From: Chrysophaeum taylorii
Taxonomy: Eukaryota; Sar; Pelagophyceae; Pelagomonadales; Pelagomonadaceae
NCBI GenBank assembly: GCA_029834535.1
Contig: JAQMWT010000506.1
Span: 1-61,355 of the forward strand
Direction of reading: 5' to 3'
DNA: 61,355 nucleotides
Both the position numbers and the translations under genes were made by a program. Below are positions 1 through 9,178 of the stretch, piece by piece (position 1 is the stretch's first letter; each line of letters starts with the position of its first letter). Under the pieces are notes generated by a model. It had not been told where the DNA came from. It was given only the letters and a program-made list of their open reading frames with translations, and searched no databases.

Positions 1-2
1 CA

Positions 3-806
3 CTCACGTTGCAGATGCACCAGGAAATTATGACCGTTCCTGCTACGTGGCAATGGGGTGCGACAGTTTCCGAGACAGTAGCTATGAAGATGCTTGGCAG
101 TATGGTGCCACCCGCAACTATGACGCGGATTGCACTAGCAGTGCACAATTTGTTTGACCCTTCACTTCGAAATTTGGGTAAGCTACGGAATATTGCGACG
201 ACGACGCTAGCCCAACCTGATCACCATATTCTACGGTTTTCACCTTTTGCTGTAGAGTCGCGCATTCCGGCGCTCGACCCAGCCACTCGAAGTGTATAAT
301 GGATTGCGCCCGATGAACTCTATTCTCCTGCGAGTCCTGCACCATCAGCTGCTGCCCCCACCACCCCGCCACCACCTTCAGTTACATCGCCTGGGACGGC
401 TTCATCTTTTGCAGGGGGCACCGTCGCCACCACTGTTATGCAGAGCAACCAAGTTGATAACCAGCCCTCCGCAACTGCGGAAGAAGAAGGCACCGCGAAA
501 GAGCGACCAGCGTATATCAATACGTACGACGTTCCGTGGGCGGACGCGCCTCACGACGAACATGGTCAACCTTCACCGGTGATGCCTCCTCATCTAGCGG
601 ATCAGGAGAGCATGCAGGTCATCCCTCCGACCGTCGCGCAGGTCGAAGAGGTGATGACTGAATTGGGTATTACAGAGCATACTGCTTTTGATGATGACGA
701 GAAGCTGATGATGAGGCATTTAATCTCGTAGTCGTGGGCATTTTTCGATGATGTGATGAGACCTGTTGATTCACCTGAAGTGACGCTCCGGTTCAAAAGA
801 AGAGAA
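3..806 (+). pseudogene. C-terminal part of retrotransposon-encoded C5 DNA methyltransferase plus linker to pol (element A)
   Basis: The window opens inside motif IX of a cytosine-5 DNA methyltransferase (LTLQMHQE, following the RP seen in copy B). Motif X follows at about nt 87-113 (KMLGSMVPP), then the helix that normally ends the fold. A proline- and threonine-rich linker (roughly nt 300-480) and an acidic segment lead to the RT. The frame is broken by TAA at 297-299, where copy B has a serine codon, and by TAG at 729-731, where B has tyrosine. An extra base near 800 shifts the frame before the RT. Because the same two motifs occupy the same position in B, the domain belongs to the element family and is not a chance insertion in one copy. 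No catalytic motif is visible here because the N-terminal half lies outside the window. Confidence 0.8.
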
Positions 807-881
807 CCCGACACCCGTCAAACTCTCGCCATATCGGTTGTCGAAAGAAAAGATTGAGTGTTTACGGATGCAGATTGAAGC

Positions 882-1613
882 ATGGACCCGAGACGGAGTT
901 ATTGTCCTGCGAATTCTCCATGGGGTTTCCCTATTTTGATGTTGCCTAAGAAAGGTGCCGAGCCTGGCACTTCCAATGCTTACAGAGCAGCTGTCGACCT
1001 ACGGCGCCTCAATGCATTGCTCAAGGATGATAGCTGGCCGAGTGTGAGCATGGCTGACGCGTTGATGTTTCTCATTGACAAGTTTTGTCGTTCCGGTTTG
1101 GATATTCGTTGGGGCTATCACAATTTACGATTGTCGCTAGATGCACAAGATGTGGTCACCTTCACTAGTCCTCTGGGAGCGTACAGCTACATGCGTCTAC
1201 CCTTGGGAGTCAAAACAGCCGGAAGTTTGTTTTGCAAGCAGTTGAACACTGACTTGTCGCAATGGCTATATCGTGATCTCGTGGCATGTATCGACGATAT
1301 TCTCGCCGGTCACGCAGTTACAAATAATCACTTGCAGTGCCTTGTGCAAGTTATTCCCCGTCTCGCCTTGAAGGGGTACAGCGCCAAGATCAAGAAGATT
1401 CATTTTATGCAAGGAGTCGTTGAGTTTTTGGGTCATTTATCTACCCCGAACGGACTTCTTCCATCACCAAGGTCATTAGAAGCTATCAGACACATGCCAA
1501 TTCCTGGCACTTTGTCAGATGCTGACCCTAAGAAGCAAGTGCGATCTTCCCTTGGAATGGGGAGCTTTTGCCGGCGTTATGTAAGGAATTCTGCGAAAGT
1601 TGCAGAGCCATGA
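882..1613 (+). pseudogene. Reverse transcriptase domain, Ty3/gypsy type (element A)
   Basis: This segment contains the RT core. NSPWGFPI and the MLPKK stretch mark the fingers, LDIRWGYHNLRL carries the first catalytic aspartate, and IDDIL is the Y/CxDD active site (a cysteine replaces the usual first tyrosine in this copy; B keeps YIDD). LPLGVKTAGSLF is the usual block before the active site. The frame ends in TGA at 1611-1613, and the very next codon continues into the RT connection and RNase H (RQLTLPDVKFKW), so this is a nonsense mutation within one polyprotein. Copies A and B remain close at the protein level, suggesting a recent family despite the lesions. Confidence 0.9.
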
Positions 1614-3245
1614 AGACAACTGACGTTGCCGGACGTGAAATTCAAGTGGACGAAAGAGTGTCAGGCAGCTTGGGATGCCATCATCGAGGCTATTGTCACT
1701 TCGAAGGGCGTCTATCATCCTGATTACTCATTACCTTTTTACATTCGAACTGATGCTTCCGCGCATGGGTTGGGTGCTTACCTATTTCAAAAAGTACCAG
1801 TCGTCGACGACGATGGAAGAGAAAGAATCGAAGAGAGAACTATCGAGTACTGGAGTCGAACCGTGCCTAAGTCGATGAGGAAGTACGATCCTCGGCGCTT
1901 GGGACTCCTCGCAGTACTCTCTGCTCTCGAAAATTTCCGATTTTATATCGAAGGTCATCAGACGAAGTTAGAGACGGATCATCGTAATTTAACGTTTCTG
2001 CGGGATTCGAATCCTACGTCTGGACAGTTAGCACGATGGGCTATGCGGCTTGCTGCGTTCGACCGGGAGCTCGGATACAAACCTGGAAGCTCCCCTGGCA
2101 TGCGTATTCCGGATTGTCTGTCGCGCAACCCTATCGACAAATTGATCGAGAAAGATGAAGACGGGGAACCGACCAATGAAGCTTTTTTGATTTTCCAAGA
2201 AATCCCCACCGATGTCCCTGGCACCGCTTGCTTCACCTTCTCTTCGGTGACGATGCCTATGCTGACGGACTGCGGACCCACCGCAGCTATGGTTGCAGTT
2301 AGTACGCGACAGAACGTACAACCGCCTAAATTCTCGTACGAGTCTGAGCCAGTTGACTCCGTCGAACGTCTCCCTTTTGCGGATCAAGCGGAGGATGAGG
2401 TCACTCTCGATGAGATAGCGAAAGAACAAGCTGAGGATGAAACATGCAAGCGCATCAGACGAAAGCTCGACTCTGAACAGAAAGATCAAGACGAGCAGTC
2501 ATCCGCACCATATGAGATTGATGACAACGTGTTGTATAAGGTTGATGATTCAGCTTCTCAACGTCTTATTGTGGTCCCTCAGTCTATGCAGATGCGTGTG
2601 ATCGCCATGCATCACCGGCGCTTGTTCGGAGGCCATGTAGGACGAGATTCCACAGCGAATCAAATCTTAGAACGGTATTGGTGGCCAAACGTCTCATCAT
2701 CCGTTAATGAGTTCGTCAATGCCTGCATTATTTGCCAGAAGATTCGATCCGCCATGCCTAGGCGCCATGGCTTGCTCTGTCAACCGAATCGCGTCGGAGA
2801 CTGCTATGTCCTAGGTATGGATTTGATTGGACCTCTGCGAGGCGCTGACCTGTACACGTACATACTCGCAATGTATGATGCAGCATCACATTTCTTGAAA
2901 TTAGCTCTGATCAACACGAAGCATGATTATTCGATTTTGAACGCGTTTGTGGACAAGATTTTACTTGAGGGATGTCTCCCACGGTGCATAGTCACGGATA
3001 ATGGAAATGAGTTCGCGAACAGGTTATTTCGCACGTTTGTTCGTCAATTCAACGTACGTTATCGTACTACCCTTCCGTATCACCCTCAGAGTAATCATAC
3101 TGAGCGTGTCAATCGATTCATCAAAGCCTTCTTGCGAGCTGCGATCGATGAACAGCGTCAGCCAGATTGGTCGAATTTCCTCCATATGTGTCATTCATGT
3201 ACAATAGGATGTACATTCCGGGAACGAAGATTTCACCTTTCATGA
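1614..3245 (+). pseudogene. RNase H and integrase core of element A
   Basis: RNase H begins with IRTDASAHGLGAYLF (first catalytic Asp) and runs through EYWSRTVPKSMRKYD and LETDHRNL. After an acidic linker comes the integrase zinc-binding domain (HHRRLFGGHVGRDST ... CIICQ), then the catalytic core: GMDLIGPL (first Asp), IVTDNGNEF (second Asp) and HTERVNRFIKAF (Glu), a D,D,E arrangement typical of Ty3/gypsy and retroviral-type integrases. The frame continues from the RT across a TGA at 1611. Near 3190 a one-base loss relative to copy B moves the reading into the frame used by the next feature, so the last ~18 residues here (after WSNFLH) are out of frame. Confidence 0.9.
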
Positions 3246-4090
3246 TGCGTACTGGCAAGCAACCCCTGTTACCACCCGATTACAATCTTTTGAGTGAACA
3301 GCGTGATCTACCGCAATCACGTCATCAGATTTTGGTGGACTTTAAGAACAAGTTTGAATTTCATAGTCGACTCGTCACACGAGCTCACCAGAAAGCACAG
3401 GAGAGTCAAAAACTCAACTATGATGCCCACCAAATTGACATCCAGTTTTCCCCAGGTGATTCTGTTCTGCGTTTCGTGCCTAAGACACGGCACGAGCTAC
3501 GGCCCATTTGGCGCGGACCTTACATGGTTACTAGAAAGATCTCTCCCGTCGTTTATGAAATTCAAGACGTCAACGACGATGATGCTGAATCGGTTGTATT
3601 ATCTGTACAACCGATTGTGCCTTTGAAAGTGCCAACCATCGACAATTCTTCAGCCCCTCTGCATTTACCCTCGGACCGTGACCGGTTCAAACATGGTAAG
3701 TTCGTGATTTTCAGGGTGAAAGGACGATCCAACGCGTGGAAGAAGCGCATCTATGTTGCCGAAGTCTACGAAGAATATGACCACGACAATGATACAGTTG
3801 CGCTTCACTACTATACCGATTTGGGACCACGCGATGATCCTCGCGTCTTTGATCCTACTAAGCCTCTGGCTGAGCGACGCTTAAGACCAGAATACAAAGA
3901 TCCTGACGGAGGTAGCTTCACACGCCTGCGACCAAACATGGAGGGCTGTGAACCCCGTGTGACTGATTTTCGCCCGGATGAAATCGATGTCCTCGTCACC
4001 AACTTCGGTCTCCACAGCAACAAAGTTCCTGCTGATGTAGCTGAACGAGCTTATCGTACCATTCGTGAGCGTGACCTTCGTCACCCTTGA
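3167..4090 (+). pseudogene. Integrase C-terminus with GPY-type domain and extended tail (element A)
   Basis: The frame restarts after the one-base loss and runs uninterrupted to TGA at 4088-4090, 22 bases before the purine tract. It contains the end of the integrase core (YNRMYIPGTKISPF), a GPY/F-type module (LRPIWRGPYMV) and then about 150 further residues. That tail (KFVIFRVKG, IYVAEVYEEYD, ALHYYTDLG, LRPEYKDPDG) is not the usual chromodomain. It recurs in the - strand integrase at 43467-44786, so it is a conserved part of this element group. A Tudor-like or other chromatin-reading role is inference. The separate frame shows this copy could not make one integrase. Confidence 0.85.
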
Positions 4091-4111
4091 AGTCGAGGAC
4101 GACTTCATCTC

Positions 4112-4121
4112 AAGTAGGGGG
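4112..4121 (+). promoter_or_regulatory. Polypurine tract of element A
   Basis: AAGTAGGGGG lies immediately upstream of the LTR start (TGTGG at 4126), the expected place and composition for the plus-strand primer of an LTR retrotransposon. Confidence 0.6.
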
Positions 4122-4125
4122 CTCC

Positions 4126-4709
4126 TGTGGCAGTAACGCCCATTTCCCCCGCTTGCCTGCCTGCCACCTCACTTACCCTGATTGTTGCCCTGGTATTGAT
4201 CTTGCATTTCAGGGGGGGGTGTCATCTCGACATCTTCACCTGCGCTTCCACTGGACCCAATGTACCGGGCATTTGTATTGCTTTCGTGCTGTCTTCTTGC
4301 TATTACCCTCTTTTGATTGTCCGATTTCGTGATGGTTGGCAGCCGGAACGTTCGCAGTGGGACGGGGTATGGCCGGGGGGCGAAGACGGAAGGTTATCGA
4401 CGAGTTGGTTGTCAGTCACATCGCGGTCTCCTCGTCGCATGGCGACAAGCTTGATGGTCACTCTCCGCCGACCGACCTTTCGGCGCTCCTCGTCTACAGG
4501 CCCGTGATTCCGGACTGGCACCTGTCGGTCCGGCCTGGTTCCCATGCTCGGGAGAGGTCTGAAGTTAGTTAGTTAGTTAGTTTCGTGATGGCGTGAGGTA
4601 TAACGCTGAGATCGGGCGTGTGGTGGTTTCACCCGCGGTTCGGGTTGGGAGGAAGGTTTGTTGAGGCCCCCGGTCCGGCCAGGAGGGGCGGGTATCTGAG
4701 AAAACCACT
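4126..4709 (+). repeat. 3' LTR of element A, split by a SINE-like insertion
   Basis: The sequence starts TGTGGCAGTAACGCCC and matches, in inverse orientation, 10328-10689 (the LTR of element B). Homology is interrupted at 4336-4580 by a SINE-like element with an 11-bp duplication and resumes at 4592. The match ends sharply at 4709, where the sequence switches to the - strand pol of B. The true LTR end is therefore probably missing here. Related LTR starts (TGTGGCGGYAACTCC) occur at 12091, 18952 and 43484 (- strand), marking one wider LTR superfamily in this region. Confidence 0.8.
4336..4580 (+). mobile_element. SINE-like retroposon, short subfamily, in LTR of A
   Basis: A 245-bp insert with no coding capacity starts TTGGCAGCCGGAACG and ends in four TTAG repeats. 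It is flanked by an 11-bp direct repeat, TTTCGTGATGG (4325-4335 and 4581-4591). Removing the insert and one repeat restores the LTR as seen at 10480-10500. A near-identical copy is at 31615-31861, and longer relatives are at 24145-24544 and 38566-38930 (- strand). Target duplication, a simple-repeat 3' end and lack of coding fit a SINE mobilised by a LINE. No convincing pol III A and B boxes were seen. Confidence 0.85.
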
Positions 4710-4710
4710 A

Positions 4711-4903
4711 CAAAATGCAGAGGAGCTGAAGAAGTGTCGATGGCTGGCACTTTCGAAGGCACAATCTGTTGTACAGATACTACAACCGACTCAGCATCAC
4801 CGTCGTTGACGTCCCGAATTTCGCAAACGACGGGAGAGATCTTTCTGGTAACTATGTAAGGCCCGCGCCAAATGGGCCGTAGCTTGTGGCGCGTCTTAGG
4901 CAC
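4711..4903 (-). pseudogene. Integrase GPY-type segment, truncated (element B)
   Basis: The translation (KTRHKLRPIWRGPYIV, then ISPVVCEIRDVNDGD) matches the module at 3480-3660 in element A. Similarity stops at SSAPLH (about 4712), and the reading frame then runs into the inverted LTR of element A, giving unrelated residues down to 4577. The conserved C-terminal tail present in A and in the element at 43467 is missing. Between 4904 and 5022 more degraded integrase sequence connects to the next segment in another frame. Confidence 0.8.
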
Positions 4904-5022
4904 GAAAAACGCAGAACATAATCACCTGGGGGAAGCTGGATGTCAATTTGGTGGGCATCATAGTTGAGTTTTTGGTTCTCCTGTGCTTTGTGGTGGCCTC
5001 GTGTAACGAGTCGATTAAAAAA

Positions 5023-5628
5023 TTAAAAGTTGTTCTTAAAGTCCATCAAAATCTGCTGACGCGATTGCGGTAGATCACGCTGTTCACTCAAAAGATTGTA
5101 ATCGGGTGGTAACAGGGGTTGCTTGCAAGTACACATCACGAAAGGTGAAGTCTTCGTTCCCGGAATGTACATCCTATTGTACATGAATGCGACATATGGG
5201 AGGAAATTCGACCAATCTGGCTGACGCTGTTCGTCGATCGCAGCTCTCAAGAAGGCTTTGATAAATCGGTTGACACGTTCAGTGTGGTTACTCTGAGGGT
5301 GATACGGAAGGGTAGTACGATAACGTACGTTGAATTGACGAACAAACGTGCGAAATAACCTGTTCGCGAACTCATTTCCATTGTCCGTGACTATGCACCG
5401 TGGGAGACTTCCCTCAAGTAAAATCTTGTACACAAACGCGTTCAAAATTGAATAATCATGCTTGGTGTTGATCAGAGCCAATTTCAAGAAATACGACGCT
5501 GCATCGTACATCACGAGTATGTACGTGTACAAGTCAGCGCCTCGCAGAGTTCCAATCAGATCCATACCTAGGACATAGCAGTCTCCGACGCGATTCGGTT
5601 GACAGAGCAAGCCAAGACGCTTAGGCAT
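5023..5628 (-). pseudogene. Integrase catalytic core (element B)
   Basis: This holds the integrase core matching element A: GMDLIGTLRGADLYT (first Asp), CIVTDNGNEF (second Asp) and HTERVNRFIKAF (Glu). Unlike copy A it reads correctly through WSNFLPYVAFMYNRM, which locates the frameshift in A. It breaks near 5630, between the zinc-binding domain and the core, and again near 5020. Confidence 0.85.
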
Positions 5629-5679
5629 GGTGGATCGAATCTTCTGGCAAATAATGCAGACAGTGACGAACTCATTAAC

Positions 5680-6519
5680 TTACGATGAGACATTTGGCCA
5701 CCAATACCGTTCTAAGATTTTAGTCGCTGTGGAGTCTCGTCCTGCATGGCCTCCGAACAATCCTCGGTGATGCATGGCGATTACACGCTTTCGCATAGAC
5801 GGAGGGACCACAATAAGACGTTGAGAATCCGAATCATCGACCTTATACAACACGTTGTTATCATCTTCATACGGCACGGATGACTGATCGTCCTGATCTT
5901 TCTGCTCAGAATCGAGATTCCGTTTGATTCGCTTGCACGTGTCATCTTCAGCTTGTTCTTTCGCTATCTCATCGAGAGTGATCTGATCCCCCGCTCGATC
6001 CGCAAAAGGGAGACGTTCGACGGAGTCAACTGGCTCAGACTCGTGCGAGAATTGAGGCGGTTGTACGTTCTGTCGCGTACTAACTGCTGCCATAGCTGCG
6101 ATGGGCCCGCTGTCCGTCGGCATAGGCATCGTCACCGAAGAGAAGGTAAAACAAGCTGTGCCAGGTACATCGGTGGGGATTTTTTGGAAGATCAAATAAG
6201 CCTCATTGATCGGTTCCCCGTCTTCGTCTTTCTCGATCAACTTGTCGATAGGGTTGCGCGACAGACAATCCGGGATACGCATGCCAGGGGAATTTCCAGG
6301 CTGGTATCCGAGCTCCCGGTCGAACGCAGCAAGCCGCATAGCCCATCGTCTAACTGTCCAGACGTATGATTCGAATACCGAAGAAAACGTTAAATTACGA
6401 TGATCCGTCTCTAATTTCGTCTGATGACCTTCGATATAAAATCGGAAATTTCCAAGAGCGGAGAGTAATGCGAGGAGTTCCAAGCGCCGAGGATCACACT
6501 TCCTCATCGACTTAGGCAC
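5680..6519 (-). pseudogene. RNase H remnant, linker and integrase zinc-binding start (element B)
   Basis: The segment begins with the second half of RNase H (MPKSMRKCDPRRLELL, LETDHRNLTF) and continues through the acidic linker to the integrase zinc-binding region (HHRGLFGGHAGRDST). The first RNase H catalytic aspartate (IRTDASAHG in A) is absent because about 390 bases are deleted just upstream (junction near 6550). The copy therefore could not encode an active RNase H even without its stops. Confidence 0.85.
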
Positions 6520-6551
6520 GGTTCGACTCCAGTACTCAATAACTCTCTCTT

Positions 6552-7115
6552 CTATTCTTTCGCCTCCAAAAACTCAATGACTTCTCGCATGAAGTGGATA
6601 TTCTTGATCATGGCGCTGTACCCTTTCAAGGCGAGATGGGAAATAACTTGCACAAGGCACTGCAAGAGATTCTTTGTATCTGCGTGACCGGCGAGAATAT
6701 CGTCGATATATGCCACGAGATCACGATATAGCCATTTCAACAAGTCAGTGTTTAGCTGCTTACAAAACAAACTTCCGGCTGGTTTGACTCCCAAAGGTAG
6801 ACGCATGTAGCTGTACGCTCCCAGAGGACTAGTGTAGGTTACCACATCTTGTGCATCTAGCGACAATCGCAAATTGTGATAGCCCCAACGAACATCCAAA
6901 CTGGAACGACAGAACTTGTCGATGAGAAACATCAACGCGTCAGCCATGCTCACACTCGGCCAGCTATCATCCTTGAGCAATGCATTGAGGCGCCGTAGGT
7001 CGACAGCTGCCCTGCAAGCACTTGAAGTGCCAGGCTCAGCACCTTTCTTAGGCAACATCATAATAGGAAAGCCCCATGGAGAATTCGCGGGACGAATAAC
7101 TCGTATCGGGTCCAT
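6552..7115 (-). pseudogene. Reverse transcriptase domain (element B)
   Basis: This is the RT core with NSPWGFPIMMLPKKG, LDVRWGYHNLRL, MRLPLGVKPAGSLF and the canonical YIDDIL active site. A small shift near 7100 separates it from the upstream methyltransferase-linker frame. The RT ends at VIEFLE and joins directly to RNase H sequence around the EERVIEYWSRT block, marking the internal deletion relative to copy A. Confidence 0.9.
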
Positions 7116-8227
7116 TCTTCAATCTGCATCCGCAAGCACTCAATCTTTTCTTTCGACAACCGATATGGCGAGAGTTTGACGGGAGTCGAGTTCTCTTCTT
7201 TGGACCGGAGCGTCACTTCAGGTGAATCAACAGGTCTCATCACATCATCGAACAATGCCCACGAATACGAGATTAGATGCTTCATCATCAGCTTCTCGTC
7301 ATCATCTAAAGCAGGATGCTCTGTAATGCCCAACTCTGTCATCACCTTTTCGACCTGCGCGACGGTCGGAGGGATGACCTGCATGCTCTCCTGATCCGCG
7401 AAATGAGGAGCCATCACCGGTAAAGGTTGACCATGTTCGTCGTGAGGCGCGTCCGCCCACGGAACGTCGTACTTATTGAAATACGGAGGTCGCTCCTTCG
7501 CGGTGCCTTCTTCTTCAGCATTTGTGGAAGGCTGGTTGTTGGCTTGGTTGCTATGCATAACAGCAGTGGCGACGGTGCCCCCTGCAGAAGATTGAGCCGT
7601 CCCAGGCGATGTAGCCGAAGGGGGTGGTGGGGTGGTGGTGGCAGCAGCTGATGGTGCAGGACTCGCAGGAGAATAGAGTTCATCGGGCGAGATCCATGAC
7701 ACACTTCGAGTGGCAGGGTCGAGCGTTGGAATGCGCGACTCGACAGCAAAGGGTGAAAACCGTAGAATATGGCGATCGGGTTGGGCTATCGTAGTCGTCG
7801 CAATATTCCGCAACTTACCAAAATTTCGAAGTGAAGGGTCAAACGAATTGTGCACTGCTAGCGCGATCCGCGTCATAGTCGCGGGTGGCACCATACTGCC
7901 AAGCATCTTCATAGCTGCTGTCTCTGATACTTTCTCACCCCATTGCCATGTAGCAGGGACGGTCATAATTTCCTGGTGCATCTGCAACGTGAGCGGACGG
8001 GTGTTCGAGAAGCGAGGTCCCATCTGCAATTTGTTGCGCGTCACTGTGAAGGCAGGGTCGATAGCCGGGCGCGTAGATGAGAAACTATTCACTATAATGA
8101 GCGGGTGACCACCTGTAAATCCCAACGCTGGTCCAAAACGGTCCCGTAAATTCGGCGGTACACGCGACAACAACGGCAGTTCCAAGCGAACATTGCAAGC
8201 AAGTAGGCGCGTGCGCGAGCACAGCAA
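7058..8227 (-). pseudogene. C5 DNA methyltransferase C-terminal half, linker and RT start (element B)
   Basis: This follows the previous - strand frame with only a TAA (8228-8230) between them. It opens with motif VIII (CSRTRLLACNV, residues 3-13). A short variable stretch of about 65 residues, the expected place for target recognition, follows. Motif IX is RPLTLQMHQE at residues 77-86 (about 7999-7970), and motif X is KMLGSMVPP followed by an amphipathic helix (residues 107-126). A low-complexity Pro/Thr/Ala linker, an acidic region and the first RT residues complete it. No aspartic protease signature (D-S/T-G) was found between the methyltransferase and the RT, where Ty3 elements usually carry one. 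The methyltransferase assignment rests on motif order and spacing. Confidence 0.85.
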
Positions 8228-9037
8228 TTATGCTGTAATACTATAAAAATCGACAATGCGCGGCACATAAAATTTGTGATGCACAAAAGGGATCACTGAT
8301 GGTTCCTGCTCGAGCGTCCATCGTCCAATTACATAAGGTGCGTTGCGGAAATGACGCAGGATCCAAGAGGTAATAGTAGCGCCCTTGCGTGCGTCCCTGT
8401 AGTGCAAATTGGCAGTCGACCCATAGATACACGGTGGACTTGCGGGAAAATAAGAGTGCTTCCAAAATTTTGAATGTAAATACGACAACACCAAGTCGTA
8501 AGTACGACGATGAGATTTCACCAACTCGTGCAAAACATAGGGAATCTTCGGAAAATTGAGCTCAAAGGTGGCTCGGGCTTGGGGACAAGCATCCAAAGCC
8601 AAGACAATGCGAAATGAACTGCCATATAGTACATTGCATCGCCGGATACCCAACGTTGATCCTCCAGCGCCAGCAAAGTAGACGACGACAAAGGTGTAGG
8701 TGATGTGTATCCAAACCAAGGAGGCGTGCTCAGATAGAAGCTCCTTAGCGGTCGGCTCCATCTCCATTTCTGGTGTTTTTTTCACTTCTTCATCTGGAGG
8801 TGGCTCAGGAGGGGGTCTGTCACTCAAGACATCCTTCTCGACTTCACTCTCGTCAACAGCAGCCATGAGAGTCGCATGACAAACGTCCTCAGTGGCCTCT
8901 AGCTGCATGTCGACACATCCTTCATGCGGCATGATCTCGCCTTCCACCTTATGCTGCAACTGCATAAACCACCCGTTAGCCTCATCCTGGGTCTTGGTGA
9001 TTTGCCCGGTGAGATGCGAAAACGTGATACGAGTCAT
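8228..9037 (-). pseudogene. C5 DNA methyltransferase N-terminal catalytic half (element B)
   Basis: This 269-residue segment has an acidic, proline-rich N-terminus (residues 60-100) followed by a Rossmann-type methyltransferase start. Motif I is YFAGAGGSTLG (residues 120-130, about 8680-8648). It is followed by VLALDACPQARATFELNFP, which matches the motif II region where AdoMet is bound. Motif IV is ASPPC at 199-203, with the presumed nucleophile Cys203 (about 8431-8429) and a downstream GSTAN. A motif VI-like LEQ is at 242-244, where the classical form is ENV. The frame then reads RIVDF and hits TAA at 8228-8230, while motif VIII continues in the same frame. In the family the enzyme methylates C5 of cytosine in DNA. 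Whether this copy was ever active is unknown. Confidence 0.85.
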
Positions 9038-9178
9038 ACCAGCAGCTCCCTTCTTGATCTGAAGTAGCTCTTCGTCGTCACGAGGACGTGCTGAACCGGG
9101 GTGAGCATGATGCTGCGGAGTAGGCCCCGGTCGACTTCGCGGTGGCTGATCGTCGGCCAGTGCCGATACAGCGTCATC

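Larger units (their letters stand above)
1..4709 (+). mobile_element. Ty3/gypsy-like LTR retrotransposon A, 5' end outside window
   Basis: The order on the + strand is methyltransferase C-terminus, linker, reverse transcriptase, RNase H, integrase with a GPY-type domain, a long C-terminal tail, a purine-rich tract (4112-4121) and then an LTR beginning TGTGGCAG at 4126. RT before RNase H before integrase is the Ty3/gypsy order. Compared with copy B on the opposite strand, A carries a TAA (297-299), a TAG (729-731), a one-base gain near 800, a TGA (1611-1613) and a one-base loss near 3190, so it is a decayed, non-coding-competent copy. Only the 3' LTR is inside the window. Confidence 0.9.

Noticed and set aside
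2028..2489. - strand ORF within element A, and its mirror at 5953-6369 in B
   Set aside because: Exact antisense of the acidic RNase H-integrase linker in both copies; conserved only because the sense frame is.
4560..4580. TTAG repeats as possible telomere-like DNA
   Set aside because: They are only 4-5 units, always at the 3' end of the SINE-like copies and next to a target duplication, so they are element tails.
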